Shown piece by piece: positions 25,891 to 34,672 of a stretch of DNA of 64,000 nt. The notes under the pieces were generated by a model, which did no database searches, was not told the DNA's origin, and saw nothing but the letters and a program-made list of their open reading frames with translations. Each line of letters opens with the position of its first letter. Within the stretch, counting starts at the first letter, position 1. The stretch comes from UBA1756 sp045130235 (GTDB taxonomy: Bacteria; Bacteroidota; Bacteroidia; Bacteroidales; WCHB1-69). The DNA lies in NCBI GenBank assembly GCA_045130235.1, contig JBGUPJ010000036.1, positions 62,001 to 126,000 of the forward strand, read 5' to 3'. Made by a program: the position numbers and the translations under genes.

Positions 25891-28800
25891 TCAGGAGATT
25901 ATAAGGCAGAAAATCAAAGAGTTCGTCCGCAAGTACTACCTCAACAAACTCTTGCGCGGCGCACTCATCTTCGTCATCATCACCCTAATGGTGTTCATCA
26001 CCTACGCTCTGCTTGAATATTTCTCCTACTTCAACACCACCGTCCGCACCATACTCTTCTTCTCTTACCTCGCCATCTTCGCCACCACCTTCATCTTCTA
26101 TATCTTCATCCCCCTACTCAAAATTTTTGGGGTGGGCAAACAGCTCACCTCCTCTCAAATCGCTAAAATCATCGGCCAGCATTTCCCCGAAATCGACGAC
26201 AAACTGCTCAACCTCTTCCAGTTAGAGGCAATGCGCGAAAGCGGCGACTGTCAAAGTGCCGAACTGATCACCGCCGCCATCGACACCAAAATCGAGAAAA
26301 TCAAGCCTTTCCCCTTCGTCAAGGCCATCCCCTTCAAAAACACCCGCCGCTACATCAAATGGGCCCTCATCCCTATACTTATATGTATTGTCATCTTCTC
26401 GGTAAGAAGCGAAATCTTCACACAATCCACCGAAAGAATTGTCAACTACAACAAATTTTACGCCAAGCCCGCCCCCTATTCCTTTGAAATCCAGAACAAT
26501 GACCTCACCACATTCCAAAATGAAGACTTCACCCTGCAGGTCAAAATCAAAGGCTCCGAAACCCCCGAAGCGCTCTATATCGACCTCGGGGGACGGAAAT
26601 ACCAGATGACCAAGACCGACAACATTCATTTCACCTATACATTCAAGAACCCACAGGGAGACACCAAGTTCCACGTCTTCACAGAAGAGACCTCCTCGCC
26701 CGACTATACCTTGTCGGTGCTGCCCAAACCGGTCATCGTCAGCTTCGCCATGACCCTCCACTACCCCGCCTATCTCCACAAAAACGACGAGACCATTGAC
26801 AACAACGGCGACGCCACCATCCCTGATGGCACCCAAGTGACCTGGTCGTTCTACACCCGCAACACCGACCAGCTGCAGTTCATCCTCGGCGACGAAAAAG
26901 AACCGCTCAACAACGAAAGAGGCATCTTCAAGATTACCAAGACCGTGCGCAACTCCTTCGCCTACGAAATCACCAACAAAAACAGCTTCTGCGCCTCCAC
27001 CGACACCCTCAAACACAACATCAACGTGGTGCCCGACCAATACCCCGACATCACCGTGGTGAGCCAAGCCGACTCGCTGCTGCCCGACCGTATCTACTTC
27101 AAAGGCACCATCCACGACGATTACGGCTTCTCCAAAGCCCAGTTCGTCTATTCAAAATACGACAAAAACGACAACCTCCTCGAATCCAACAAGACACAGA
27201 ACATCCCCATCAACTCGATGCTGACGGTGCAGGACTTCTACCACTACTTCGATGCCGGCGTGCTGATGCTCGAACCCGGACAACGCATCGACTACTACTT
27301 CCAGGTGTTCGACAACGACGGTATCAACGGTCCCAAATCGGCCCGCAGCGTCTCCGAAACCTACCGCGTGATGACCGAAGAGGAAATCGATGAACAACTC
27401 CAAAATAGCAACTCTCAGACCAAGAGCGATTTGCAAGAAATGATTGATGATTCGAAAGACCTTCTCAAAGAGATTGACAAACTGCAACAGCAGATGATGC
27501 AGAACAAAGAACTTTCGTGGCAGGACAAGAAAAAACTGCAGGAGCTGACTGAGAAATATGAAGAGCTGAAAAAGCAGATTGATGAGATGAAACAAGCTCA
27601 GAATCAGCAGAATATGATGGAGGATAAATACAAAAACATCCCCGAAAACCTCATCAAGAAGCAGAAAGAGTTGGAAGAGCGGTTCAACAAAGTTCTTTCG
27701 GATGAAATCAAGGAGATGTATGAAAAGTTGCAGCGGATGATGGACCAGATGAACCAGCAGAACAACAATAAGGAGGAGGTGAAGAAGACGGTTCAGGATG
27801 TGAAGAACAATACGGAAGAGCTGAACAAAACCCTCGACCAGCAGCTGGAGCTTTTCAAACAATTAGAGTTCGAGAAAAAGTACAACGACATCATCGACAA
27901 GGCGAAGAAACTGTCCGAGGAACAGAAAGCGCTTTCCAAGCAGAGCGAACAGAAAGCCATTGACAAACAAGAACTTCTGCAAAAGCAGCAGGACATTGAG
28001 AATCAGTTTAAAGAACTGAAAAAAGAGATCAACGAGCTGAACCAACTCAACAAAGAGCTGGAAGACCCCAACAAACTGTTGGACACGAAGGACCTCCAGC
28101 AGCAGATTGAGCAGGACTTTCAGGACAGCAAGGATGCGCTGAACAAGAACAACCGGAGCAAGGCGGCCTCGAGCCAGCAGGATGCCGGTGAGAAGATGGA
28201 GGAGATGGCCGAAAAGATGGAGGAGAACATGTTGGATAATGAGGAAGAGGATTTGGAGGAAGATATGGAGAGTTTGCGGCAGATCTTGGACAACCTCGTA
28301 CAGATTTCTTTCAACCAGGAGACAGCGATGGAACGACTCAGACCTCTTACTGCGCATTCGTCGCAACTCACCGACATCGCCCGTACACAGCACAACATCC
28401 GCGACAATATGCTGGTGATTGCCGACTCGCTGAATGCTCTCGCACGCCGCCAGAGCGCGGTCAAGCCGTTCATCAACGAGGAGGTCGGCAAGATTAACTC
28501 ATACATCGATGCGGCGGTCGCTTCGGTGAAAGACCAAAAGGTACAAAACGCCCTCACGCAGCAGCAGTTCGCCATGACCAGCATGAACAACCTCGCCCTC
28601 ATGCTCGCCGAATCGATGAAGGAGGTGAAGCAGAAACAGAACGAATGTCAGAACTGTAAGAATAAGAAGAGCGGGAAGGGATCCTGCAACAATCCCGGTG
28701 GGAAGGGAAAGACCAAGACAGCGCGCGAACTGCAGCAGCAGCTGAACCGCCAGATGGAGGCCCTGAAACGCAGCATGGAGCAGGGCAAGAAAGAGGGACA

Positions 28801-29245
28801 ACAAGGCCAAAACGGACAGTCGATGAGCGAACAGCTCGCCAAGATGGCCGCCCAGCAGGAAGCCATCCGCAAGATGATGCAGGAGTACGAAGATGGCCTC
28901 AAGTCGGAGAACGGCGTGGGCGACAAGTCTGTAGAACAGATGATCCGCGACATGGAGAAGACCGAGAAAGACCTTGTGAACGGCAACATCACCACCGAGA
29001 CCATCAACCGACAGAAGAACATCGAGACCCGAATGCTGGAGAGCGAGCGCGCCCAGATGCAACGCGAGCAGGACGAGAAGCGCGAGAGCAACGAGGGCCG
29101 CGACATCATCAACCCCAACCCGCCCAAAGAGTGGAACATGGACCGCCAATCACAGCAGCAGATCGAGATGCTCAAGTCCATCCCCCCGAACCTCAACTAC
29201 TATTATAAAGAAAAAGTCAACCAGTATTTTTATAACATCGAATAA
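25880..29245 (+). CDS. DUF4175 family membrane protein with long coiled coil
   Basis: 1121 residues. Two membrane segments lie at about 24-45 and 52-75, and a third near 160-178 (ALIPILICIVIFSV). An extracytoplasmic beta-domain region runs to residue 500 (FYAKPAPYSFEI onward). From 500 to 1080 it is almost wholly Gln/Glu/Lys/Met-rich and helical, predicted coiled coil, with a Cys-rich insertion CQNCKNKKSGKGSC near 925. DUF4175 proteins are widespread in Bacteroidota and of unknown function; the form suggests a large scaffold across the cell envelope. It overlaps the LUD gene and precedes a small conserved gene. Confidence 0.9.
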   Translation: MTSNQEIIRQKIKEFVRKYYLNKLLRGALIFVIITLMVFITYALLEYFSYFNTTVRTILFFSYLAIFATTFIFYIFIPLLKIFGVGKQLTSSQIAKIIGQHFPEIDDKLLNLFQLEAMRESGDCQSAELITAAIDTKIEKIKPFPFVKAIPFKNTRRYIKWALIPILICIVIFSVRSEIFTQSTERIVNYNKFYAKPAPYSFEIQNNDLTTFQNEDFTLQVKIKGSETPEALYIDLGGRKYQMTKTDNIHFTYTFKNPQGDTKFHVFTEETSSPDYTLSVLPKPVIVSFAMTLHYPAYLHKNDETIDNNGDATIPDGTQVTWSFYTRNTDQLQFILGDEKEPLNNERGIFKITKTVRNSFAYEITNKNSFCASTDTLKHNINVVPDQYPDITVVSQADSLLPDRIYFKGTIHDDYGFSKAQFVYSKYDKNDNLLESNKTQNIPINSMLTVQDFYHYFDAGVLMLEPGQRIDYYFQVFDNDGINGPKSARSVSETYRVMTEEEIDEQLQNSNSQTKSDLQEMIDDSKDLLKEIDKLQQQMMQNKELSWQDKKKLQELTEKYEELKKQIDEMKQAQNQQNMMEDKYKNIPENLIKKQKELEERFNKVLSDEIKEMYEKLQRMMDQMNQQNNNKEEVKKTVQDVKNNTEELNKTLDQQLELFKQLEFEKKYNDIIDKAKKLSEEQKALSKQSEQKAIDKQELLQKQQDIENQFKELKKEINELNQLNKELEDPNKLLDTKDLQQQIEQDFQDSKDALNKNNRSKAASSQQDAGEKMEEMAEKMEENMLDNEEEDLEEDMESLRQILDNLVQISFNQETAMERLRPLTAHSSQLTDIARTQHNIRDNMLVIADSLNALARRQSAVKPFINEEVGKINSYIDAAVASVKDQKVQNALTQQQFAMTSMNNLALMLAESMKEVKQKQNECQNCKNKKSGKGSCNNPGGKGKTKTARELQQQLNRQMEALKRSMEQGKKEGQQGQNGQSMSEQLAKMAAQQEAIRKMMQEYEDGLKSENGVGDKSVEQMIRDMEKTEKDLVNGNITTETINRQKNIETRMLESERAQMQREQDEKRESNEGRDIINPNPPKEWNMDRQSQQQIEMLKSIPPNLNYYYKEKVNQYFYNIE

Positions 29246-29257
29246 AATCACATCACC

Positions 29258-29701
29258 ATGTATACCATAGAAATCCAAAACCTTAACTTACAAAACGCCC
29301 AAGGCCGCGTACTGGGTGCGGTAGAGAACCTTTGCGACACCTTCGGCTTGGAAGAGCAATTCGGCGTGCTGTCGTATGGCATGCACGAGCTGATTTCGCT
29401 CATCGAGCGGAATGTGGAAGACCAGCATTACGAATTCTCCGTCAACTTCTACATCCAAAGCGACCGTGTGTCGGTGCAGGTGCTCGCCCCGCAGAGTCTC
29501 GGCGACATTGCCCGCATGTTAGAAACTGCCACGTACGAGGATGCTGAAACGGCAGGTTTCATCGTCAGCCAGCTCACCGACAGCCGCGAGTTGCGCAACG
29601 ACGGCCGCGAGTTGTGGCTCGACATCATGGTGACGCCCACCTTCCCGATAGCCGACCGCTCCGAAATCCTCGCCCACAACACGGTGAAGCAGCTCCAATA
29701 A
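29258..29701 (+). CDS. Small conserved protein after the DUF4175 gene
   Basis: 147 residues, no signal peptide or membrane segment. An alpha/beta pattern with a central helix (FGVLSYGMHELISLIERNVED) and a later stretch (RVSVQVLAPQSLGDIARML) faintly resembles histidine-kinase-like ATPase folds of anti-sigma factors. A complete N/G1/G2 box set is not visible, so I do not assert ATP binding. It starts 12 bases after the DUF4175 stop and is surely cotranscribed. Its function is unknown. Confidence 0.75.
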   Translation: MYTIEIQNLNLQNAQGRVLGAVENLCDTFGLEEQFGVLSYGMHELISLIERNVEDQHYEFSVNFYIQSDRVSVQVLAPQSLGDIARMLETATYEDAETAGFIVSQLTDSRELRNDGRELWLDIMVTPTFPIADRSEILAHNTVKQLQ

Positions 29702-29704
29702 AAA

Positions 29705-32101
29705 TCAATATAATCCCGCTGAAATCAGCCGGTTGGAGCGCGGGACATTCTTCCCCTTGTTACCCGAGAAATGGGGATGGTGATCTCCAAATTGGTAGGC
29801 GATGCTAATCCATACCATCCGGCTTTTGTGCGTGCTGCGGTGCATCAGGCTGTAGGTTCCGTTGTCGAAATAGGCAGCCCAGCGGGCGGTGTTGAACACG
29901 TCGGTGGCCGACAGCGAAACCATCAGTTTGTAAAAGAAAAATTGTCTGATTTCAAGGTTTAGATAATGACTGAGTGAGGTGGTGAATTGTGGATGAAATT
30001 GTGGAGTAACGATGTGATAATCTGCGTGAAGCATCAAATAATACTTGTATCTTCGTACCGGACTGTAATGAAATTCTATTGAATTGTCGCTCGTCCATCC
30101 GCGATTCGACCAATCCACTCCATCTAACATGGCAGAGGCATGCCGATAGTAGGTGCTTGAGTTGAATGTCGCATAGCAGTGGTAAAAGATTCCTGCTAAC
30201 AAACGGAAATCTAATCCAGCTTTGGCATCATGGGCGATGTTGGCGTATTCGATTGAAAGGGCATTTTCTTGAAAACGAGCAATTTGAGTAATGTAATTGG
30301 CAGTATGTTGGTAATATAGGGATGCCGATAATCGCACATATTGGGAACTCAAAAGGTAGTACGCTTCCACGCGGTTGACGATCTCCGGACGAAGCGACGG
30401 GTTGCCCTGCAGGGATGTGTTGGCGTCCAGCAGGTACCGGTACGGGCTCAGCTCTGCATAGTCGGGACGCTCGGCATGGCAGCGGTAGGCAAGGCCCACC
30501 GACTGGTGCTGCGTGATGCGGAATGTGGCTTGCAAGTTGGGGGCAAAAATCAGGTGAGACTGCAAAGCGTCGGAGGCATCGTGCCATGCCCGGATATATT
30601 CGGTCCGAAGGCCTGCCTTAATGGAGAAAAACTGTTTTGAAAATAGGTAATTTACATAAACTGCCGGCACAACCTCCTGATGGGTGAAATGGTATTGGAG
30701 CGGCTGGAAAGCGGTGGGCATACTGTCGGCGGCAGCCATCAGATTCTGGCTGAAACCATTACGACGGTACGACGCCTGTACCCCGGCTTCCCACGCGCCA
30801 TGTTTCCGTTTGAAAGCGAAATCCGCCTTCAGGGAGGCGCTCAACGGGTCTTCGCTGGACTGTGACTGTGCCCATATTGGGTTGTCATCATAGAAGTCTT
30901 CGTGGTAGGTGTCTTCGCGCCGCTCCCACGCTTTTGAAACCGCGCCCTCCAACGAAAAAGAGGAACTGTTGGGGCGGTGCGAGAGATAGGGCTGGATGAT
31001 GTGGTGGTAGCGAATCATACCCTCCACGGATTCCTGCTGCCAACGTCTGCTGGTGAACCCATTTTCCAGCGACTGCCATCGTTCTCCGTCGGCACTGTTA
31101 TCGTAGGCATGGTCTGCCAGCAGGCGAGGCACCTTCGCCAGCACGTTCACCTCCAGACTGTTTCGGTCATTCAGCAGGAAAAAGCCGTTCAGGCGGAAGT
31201 CGTTGCGCAACTGTCGGCATTGGTTTTTATACTCCGTTGTGACTGCATCCGCGGTGGTTTTCTGTTGATATTCAAAGTTTCCCTTAAAGATATCATCTTC
31301 ATAATCAGCATTATACTGAAAAAGAAGATTGAAATTCTTTTTTGAAAGCCATAAATCGAGCCCGGCATTGGCAAAATGAAAGAAACCATACTTCGCAACC
31401 ACTCTGCCACCGAACCCCTCTTCCTGCAAAGGGTGGGTGGTGAAAGTGATCAAGGCCGCCATACAATCGCTACAGCATTCGTTTGAGTATTCTTTTTTCA
31501 ACATCCCTATCGTGGCAAGTTCCACGCTCATGTGGCTATAGTTCGAAATCGGTATTTGTCCGAGATCTTCCATGGTAATCGGCTGATTGTCAAACAATAT
31601 CAACACATTTTCATTTCCATTATACGACACAACGCCCTCATTGGAGACCGATAGCTCCGAGAAATCATGTAGCAGATCCAGCAGAACATGGTCTTTCGAA
31701 TCAGCATCCAAAGATGGCCATACCTTCGTGGAGGTTAACCCATCTATTATGTAGGTGGTTTTTCCTTTTATAAAAATCTCGTTTGGCAGATTCAGCGTTA
31801 CCTGCAGGGTTTTGTCGGTATCAGAGTGTAAGGTGAAGGTCTTTACCTCAGCGCCCATGCACCATACGGTGAGCGTATAGTCGTTTTCCGATTGTGGCAG
31901 CGAGAGAGTGAAGAACCCATGTCCATCGGTAGTGGTCATCCCGACATACTCATGCCCGTTGTGGACTGTTATATGCGCACCAAGCACCCCCAACGTGTCG
32001 GTGCTGGACACCCGGCCGCTGACCGTGATGAGATTCTGCTGGGCAAACATTGTGCCGCAGCCGAGCAGAAGCCAAAACAAGATCTCCGTTAATCTTTTCA
32101 T
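29705..32101 (-). CDS. Outer-membrane beta-barrel protein with carboxypeptidase-like N-domain
   Basis: 798 residues. After a signal peptide (MKRLTEILFWLLLGCGTMFAQ) comes a carboxypeptidase-regulatory-like fold (VSGRVSSTDTLGVLGAHITV, GFFTLSLP), then a plug-like part (VLILFDNQPITMEDL) and a long barrel of alternating strands. It ends with short basic residues, not the C-terminal Phe of classical porins. It belongs with the OMP_b-brl_3 TonB-receptor-like proteins. A paralogue lies at 37075. The start codon is only five bases from its -7 element (32107-32114), so its mRNA may be leaderless. Confidence 0.85.
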   Translation of the reverse strand: MKRLTEILFWLLLGCGTMFAQQNLITVSGRVSSTDTLGVLGAHITVHNGHEYVGMTTTDGHGFFTLSLPQSENDYTLTVWCMGAEVKTFTLHSDTDKTLQVTLNLPNEIFIKGKTTYIIDGLTSTKVWPSLDADSKDHVLLDLLHDFSELSVSNEGVVSYNGNENVLILFDNQPITMEDLGQIPISNYSHMSVELATIGMLKKEYSNECCSDCMAALITFTTHPLQEEGFGGRVVAKYGFFHFANAGLDLWLSKKNFNLLFQYNADYEDDIFKGNFEYQQKTTADAVTTEYKNQCRQLRNDFRLNGFFLLNDRNSLEVNVLAKVPRLLADHAYDNSADGERWQSLENGFTSRRWQQESVEGMIRYHHIIQPYLSHRPNSSSFSLEGAVSKAWERREDTYHEDFYDDNPIWAQSQSSEDPLSASLKADFAFKRKHGAWEAGVQASYRRNGFSQNLMAAADSMPTAFQPLQYHFTHQEVVPAVYVNYLFSKQFFSIKAGLRTEYIRAWHDASDALQSHLIFAPNLQATFRITQHQSVGLAYRCHAERPDYAELSPYRYLLDANTSLQGNPSLRPEIVNRVEAYYLLSSQYVRLSASLYYQHTANYITQIARFQENALSIEYANIAHDAKAGLDFRLLAGIFYHCYATFNSSTYYRHASAMLDGVDWSNRGWTSDNSIEFHYSPVRRYKYYLMLHADYHIVTPQFHPQFTTSLSHYLNLEIRQFFFYKLMVSLSATDVFNTARWAAYFDNGTYSLMHRSTHKSRMVWISIAYQFGDHHPHFSGNKGKNVPRSNRLISAGLY

Positions 32102-32106
32102 GGCGA

Positions 32107-32114
32107 CAAATATA
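32107..32114 (-). promoter_or_regulatory. -7 promoter element very close to the barrel gene start
   Basis: TATATTTG on the minus strand fits TAnnTTTG and ends five bases before the ATG at 32101, leaving room for little or no leader. Confidence 0.5.
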
Positions 32115-32210
32115 CGGTTTTTTTCTGATTTTCAAGGGTTTGCTAAAAATTTTTATCAGAAAATGGGGGGGGGTAAATTGTTGTAATTCAATGTGTTACA
32201 AACTAGTCAA

Positions 32211-32759
32211 TCATTTCCACATCGCAAAGCACACAAAGCCATATCGGGTTTCCATGCCCTCTTGTGGAAGAAAAAAGTGGAGAAGTTGCAGATTTTTCGG
32301 ATTGTCGTAGTCCGCGAGGAAGAAGGGAGCGTCGGGGTCCCATTCACGGATTTTCATGCACACCAGAATATATTCCGCCACGCGGTCGGTGCGCCATTGG
32401 CAGTAGGCACGGGCTTGCTCCGGCGACACGCCCAAGACGGCGAAATCGTTGTATGCTGGCTGCCACAGATAGTTTGTAGCAATGCTGTCGGGCAGCTGCT
32501 GCCGGAGGACTGCCTCGTCGGGCAGGGCGGCACGGTATGGCTCCGACTCTTTTCCGTAGATGCGTTCCAGCCAATACAGGTACTCGCGCCAGTCGAGGTT
32601 GGTGATGGGCTTGGAGTCGCAGTACTGTTGCTTGTCGATTCGAATCAAACTTAAACTGCGAGTCATTTTCCCCTGATAGTTTTTCAGGGTAAGGTGCTGT
32701 CCGGCCGCCGAGGTAGCAGCCGCCACCAAAAGACAAAGGATGATGTGGCGGAGTTTCAT
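32211..32759 (-). CDS. Exported SUMF1-like protein lacking the C-terminal half
   Basis: 182 residues. The signal peptide MKLRHIILCLLVAAATSAAG is followed by the N-terminal half of a formylglycine-generating-enzyme-like fold: NLDWREYLYWLERIYG, then YNDFAVLGVSPEQARAYCQWRTDRVAEYIL. This is the pattern seen in GldJ/GldK-like proteins before the LPTEAEWE block. That block and the GGSW/GFR end are missing; the protein stops at FVCFAMWK. It could be a shortened but stable protein or a decayed gene. The full-length secreted SUMF1 proteins at 41-47 kb are related in fold. Confidence 0.65.
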   Translation of the reverse strand: MKLRHIILCLLVAAATSAAGQHLTLKNYQGKMTRSLSLIRIDKQQYCDSKPITNLDWREYLYWLERIYGKESEPYRAALPDEAVLRQQLPDSIATNYLWQPAYNDFAVLGVSPEQARAYCQWRTDRVAEYILVCMKIREWDPDAPFFLADYDNPKNLQLLHFFLPQEGMETRYGFVCFAMWK

Positions 32760-32815
32760 TTTTGTTTTTCTTTTTAAAACGAAAATGAGAGTGAAAATCT
32801 TGGGGGGAGTGGGAC

Positions 32816-32840
32816 ACTATCAGGATAACACTCTGATAGT
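32816..32840. promoter_or_regulatory. Inverted repeat between the SUMF1-like gene and hicB
   Basis: ACTATCAG, nine-base spacer, CTGATAGT, a perfect 8-bp dyad 51 bases upstream of the hicB -7 element. It could be an operator, for example for HicB itself. Low certainty. Confidence 0.35.
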
Positions 32841-32890
32841 CAACAGGTGATATTTTTCAAACTATGTATGTAAAGTATTCATGTTTTTAC

Positions 32891-32898
32891 TATATTTG
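32891..32898 (+). promoter_or_regulatory. -7 promoter element of hicB
   Basis: TATATTTG fits TAnnTTTG and is 52 bases upstream of the ATG at 32951. An 8-codon open frame (MSYKSVNH) lies in the leader at 32923-32949 and ends one base before hicB. Confidence 0.55.
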
Positions 32899-32950
32899 CA
32901 ACCTCTTACTAACTCTACAACGATGAGCTACAAATCAGTGAATCATTAAG

Positions 32951-33352
32951 ATGAACAATATGAAAATCGTGGAAGTGATTGTGGAATTTGCAGGGAAAAA
33001 TTTGAGCGCCTTTATTGAAGGAGCGCCGATTATCACGGTGGGCAGCAACATTCAAGAGGTGGAGCGCAATATGCAAGAGGCTGTGGAGCTTTATCTGGAG
33101 GACAATCCCAATCCGTGCGACAAGCTCACTGGTGATTTTGAATTGAAGTTCCGTATTGATACGGCCACTTTTATCAATTACTATAGCGGAATCTTTACCA
33201 AAGCCGCTTTAAGCCGAATCACAGGCATCAATGAGCGGCAGCTTTGGCACTATGCTGCCGGAGTGCACAAACCCCGGCGCAAGCAGGCGGAGAAAATCCA
33301 ACGGGGCATCCAATCCCTGACCAAAGAGCTGGAGTCCATCAGTCTGGTGTGA
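32951..33352 (+). CDS. hicB: HicB family antitoxin-like protein
   Basis: 133 residues. The N-terminal 60 residues are the HicB RNase-H-like fold (VEVIVEFAGKNLSAFIEG, NIQEVERNMQEAVELYLED). The C-terminus is a helix-turn-helix that reads TKAALSRITGINERQLWHYAAG then RKQAEKIQRGIQSL. Such proteins block the HicA mRNA interferase and repress their own operon. In Bacteroidota HicA usually lies just upstream; here no hicA-sized frame is found on either side, only an 8-codon frame. It is therefore an orphan, perhaps a regulator in its own right. Confidence 0.85.
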   Translation: MNNMKIVEVIVEFAGKNLSAFIEGAPIITVGSNIQEVERNMQEAVELYLEDNPNPCDKLTGDFELKFRIDTATFINYYSGIFTKAALSRITGINERQLWHYAAGVHKPRRKQAEKIQRGIQSLTKELESISLV

Positions 33353-33380
33353 CGCTCCGCTTTGGTTTTCAGTGTGCTTC

Positions 33381-34586
33381 TTATTCCTGCAACAGCCAGT
33401 CAATGACATTTATTTTCTGTATGCCGTCAATATTTGTATTGTCATAATCAAGTGTCAGCAGATATTTGGGAAATGAGTTTCGGATACCTTTTAATGACGA
33501 AAGTTCGCGTTTTAGTGTTTTTTCGTCATTAGCTGTAAATGCCACTTGGTAATATTCGGTGAGGTTATTAGCTTTCTGCACTATAAAGTCAACCTCTCCG
33601 TTTTGTGACTGGCCAACAAAAACCTCGCCCCCACGACGTAGAAGTTCAAAATAGACCACGTTTTCCAGTTTGTGTCCCAAATCGGTGGTGGGATTGTTAG
33701 TTTGCATAATATTTTTCAATCCAAGATCAACCACGTAATATTTGTAGTTGCTCTCTAACAGGCGCTTGCCTTTGATGTTATAAAGTTTCACAGGATAAAC
33801 GAGATAGGACTCTGTAAAAAAGCGAAGATATTTTAGTACGGTGTTGTGAGACAACTTTTCTGTTGAAATCTTTCGGAGATTTTCAGTGATATTATTGGGG
33901 GAAACAATGCTTCCTACACTGTCGAATAGAAAGTTGACAATTTTTTGTAAGGTATCGAATTTCCGGAGATGATGTCTCTGAACAATGTCTTTTACAACAA
34001 CTGTATCGTATAGTGACTTAAGGTATGTATTCACCATATCGGGAGCTGTGTTTTGCAGATTGGTTGCCTGCGGAAAACAGGAATTGTTCATATATTGCCG
34101 GAAAAGCTTGTCCGTATTGTGTGATGAAGGAAAAGCAGAAACGTATTCGGCAAAGGAGAAGGGAAGTAGATGTATAGCAACGTAACGACCGGAGAGCAAT
34201 GTTCCCAATTCGCTGGAGAGGAGATATGCATTTGAACCTGTGATATATAAATCAATATTGGGTTTGACAAATAAAGCATCCACCAGTTTCTCAAAATGGG
34301 TTACGGCCTGCACTTCGTCAAGAAACACATAACATGGGGCATTTTGGGGGAGCAATTGTAAGATATGGTCAAAAACGGCTTTCCAGTCGGCAAAATTAGA
34401 ATTTTCCCGTTCTTCAAAGTTAAGGGAGACGATCCTTTCAGGTGTCACCCCTTCGGTGAGAAGATAATTTTGGAATTGGGTCATCAATGTGGATTTGCCG
34501 CATCGGCGTATCCCCGTTATTACTTTTATCAAGTGAGTGTCTCTCAGCAGAATCAAATTCCTTAGATAAGTTTTTCTTTCCACCAT
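33381..34586 (-). CDS. AAA ATPase with DUF4143 domain
   Basis: 401 residues from MVERKTYLRNLILL at 34586; the frame extends upstream over the promoter. The P-loop is GIRRCGKSTL near residue 25, and the Walker B is CYVFLDEVQAV. A sensor stretch reads DLYITGSNAYLLSSELGTLLSGRY. The C-terminal DUF4143 part, with a nuclease-like core (GHKLENVVYFELLRRGGEVF...GEVDFIVQ), completes the family. These proteins are common, often mobile, and of unclear role (possibly restriction or toxin-like). It lies between the orphan hicB and the B-family gene. Confidence 0.92.
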   Translation of the reverse strand: MVERKTYLRNLILLRDTHLIKVITGIRRCGKSTLMTQFQNYLLTEGVTPERIVSLNFEERENSNFADWKAVFDHILQLLPQNAPCYVFLDEVQAVTHFEKLVDALFVKPNIDLYITGSNAYLLSSELGTLLSGRYVAIHLLPFSFAEYVSAFPSSHNTDKLFRQYMNNSCFPQATNLQNTAPDMVNTYLKSLYDTVVVKDIVQRHHLRKFDTLQKIVNFLFDSVGSIVSPNNITENLRKISTEKLSHNTVLKYLRFFTESYLVYPVKLYNIKGKRLLESNYKYYVVDLGLKNIMQTNNPTTDLGHKLENVVYFELLRRGGEVFVGQSQNGEVDFIVQKANNLTEYYQVAFTANDEKTLKRELSSLKGIRNSFPKYLLTLDYDNTNIDGIQKINVIDWLLQE

Positions 34587-34601
34587 ATTTCTAAATTTTT
34601 G

Positions 34602-34609
34602 CAAAAATA
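34602..34609 (-). promoter_or_regulatory. -7 promoter element of the DUF4143 ATPase
   Basis: TATTTTTG on the minus strand, 15 bases before the ATG at 34586. Confidence 0.55.
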
Positions 34610-34614
34610 CAACA

Positions 34615-34658
34615 AATAATGACGAGATTTTGTGTTTTTGTGAAATTTCGTCATTATT
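34615..34658. promoter_or_regulatory. 11-bp inverted repeat upstream of the ATPase promoter
   Basis: AATAATGACGA pairs perfectly with TCGTCATTATT across a 22-base loop. It sits directly upstream of the ATPase -7 element and after the B-family stop. It could be an operator or the terminator of the B gene; on the plus strand it is followed by a T run. Confidence 0.4.
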
Positions 34659-34672
34659 TTTTTCAGAACTCC

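Noticed and set aside
32165..32173. G-run as a phase-variation tract
   Set aside because: It lies between genes, outside any promoter spacer I can identify.
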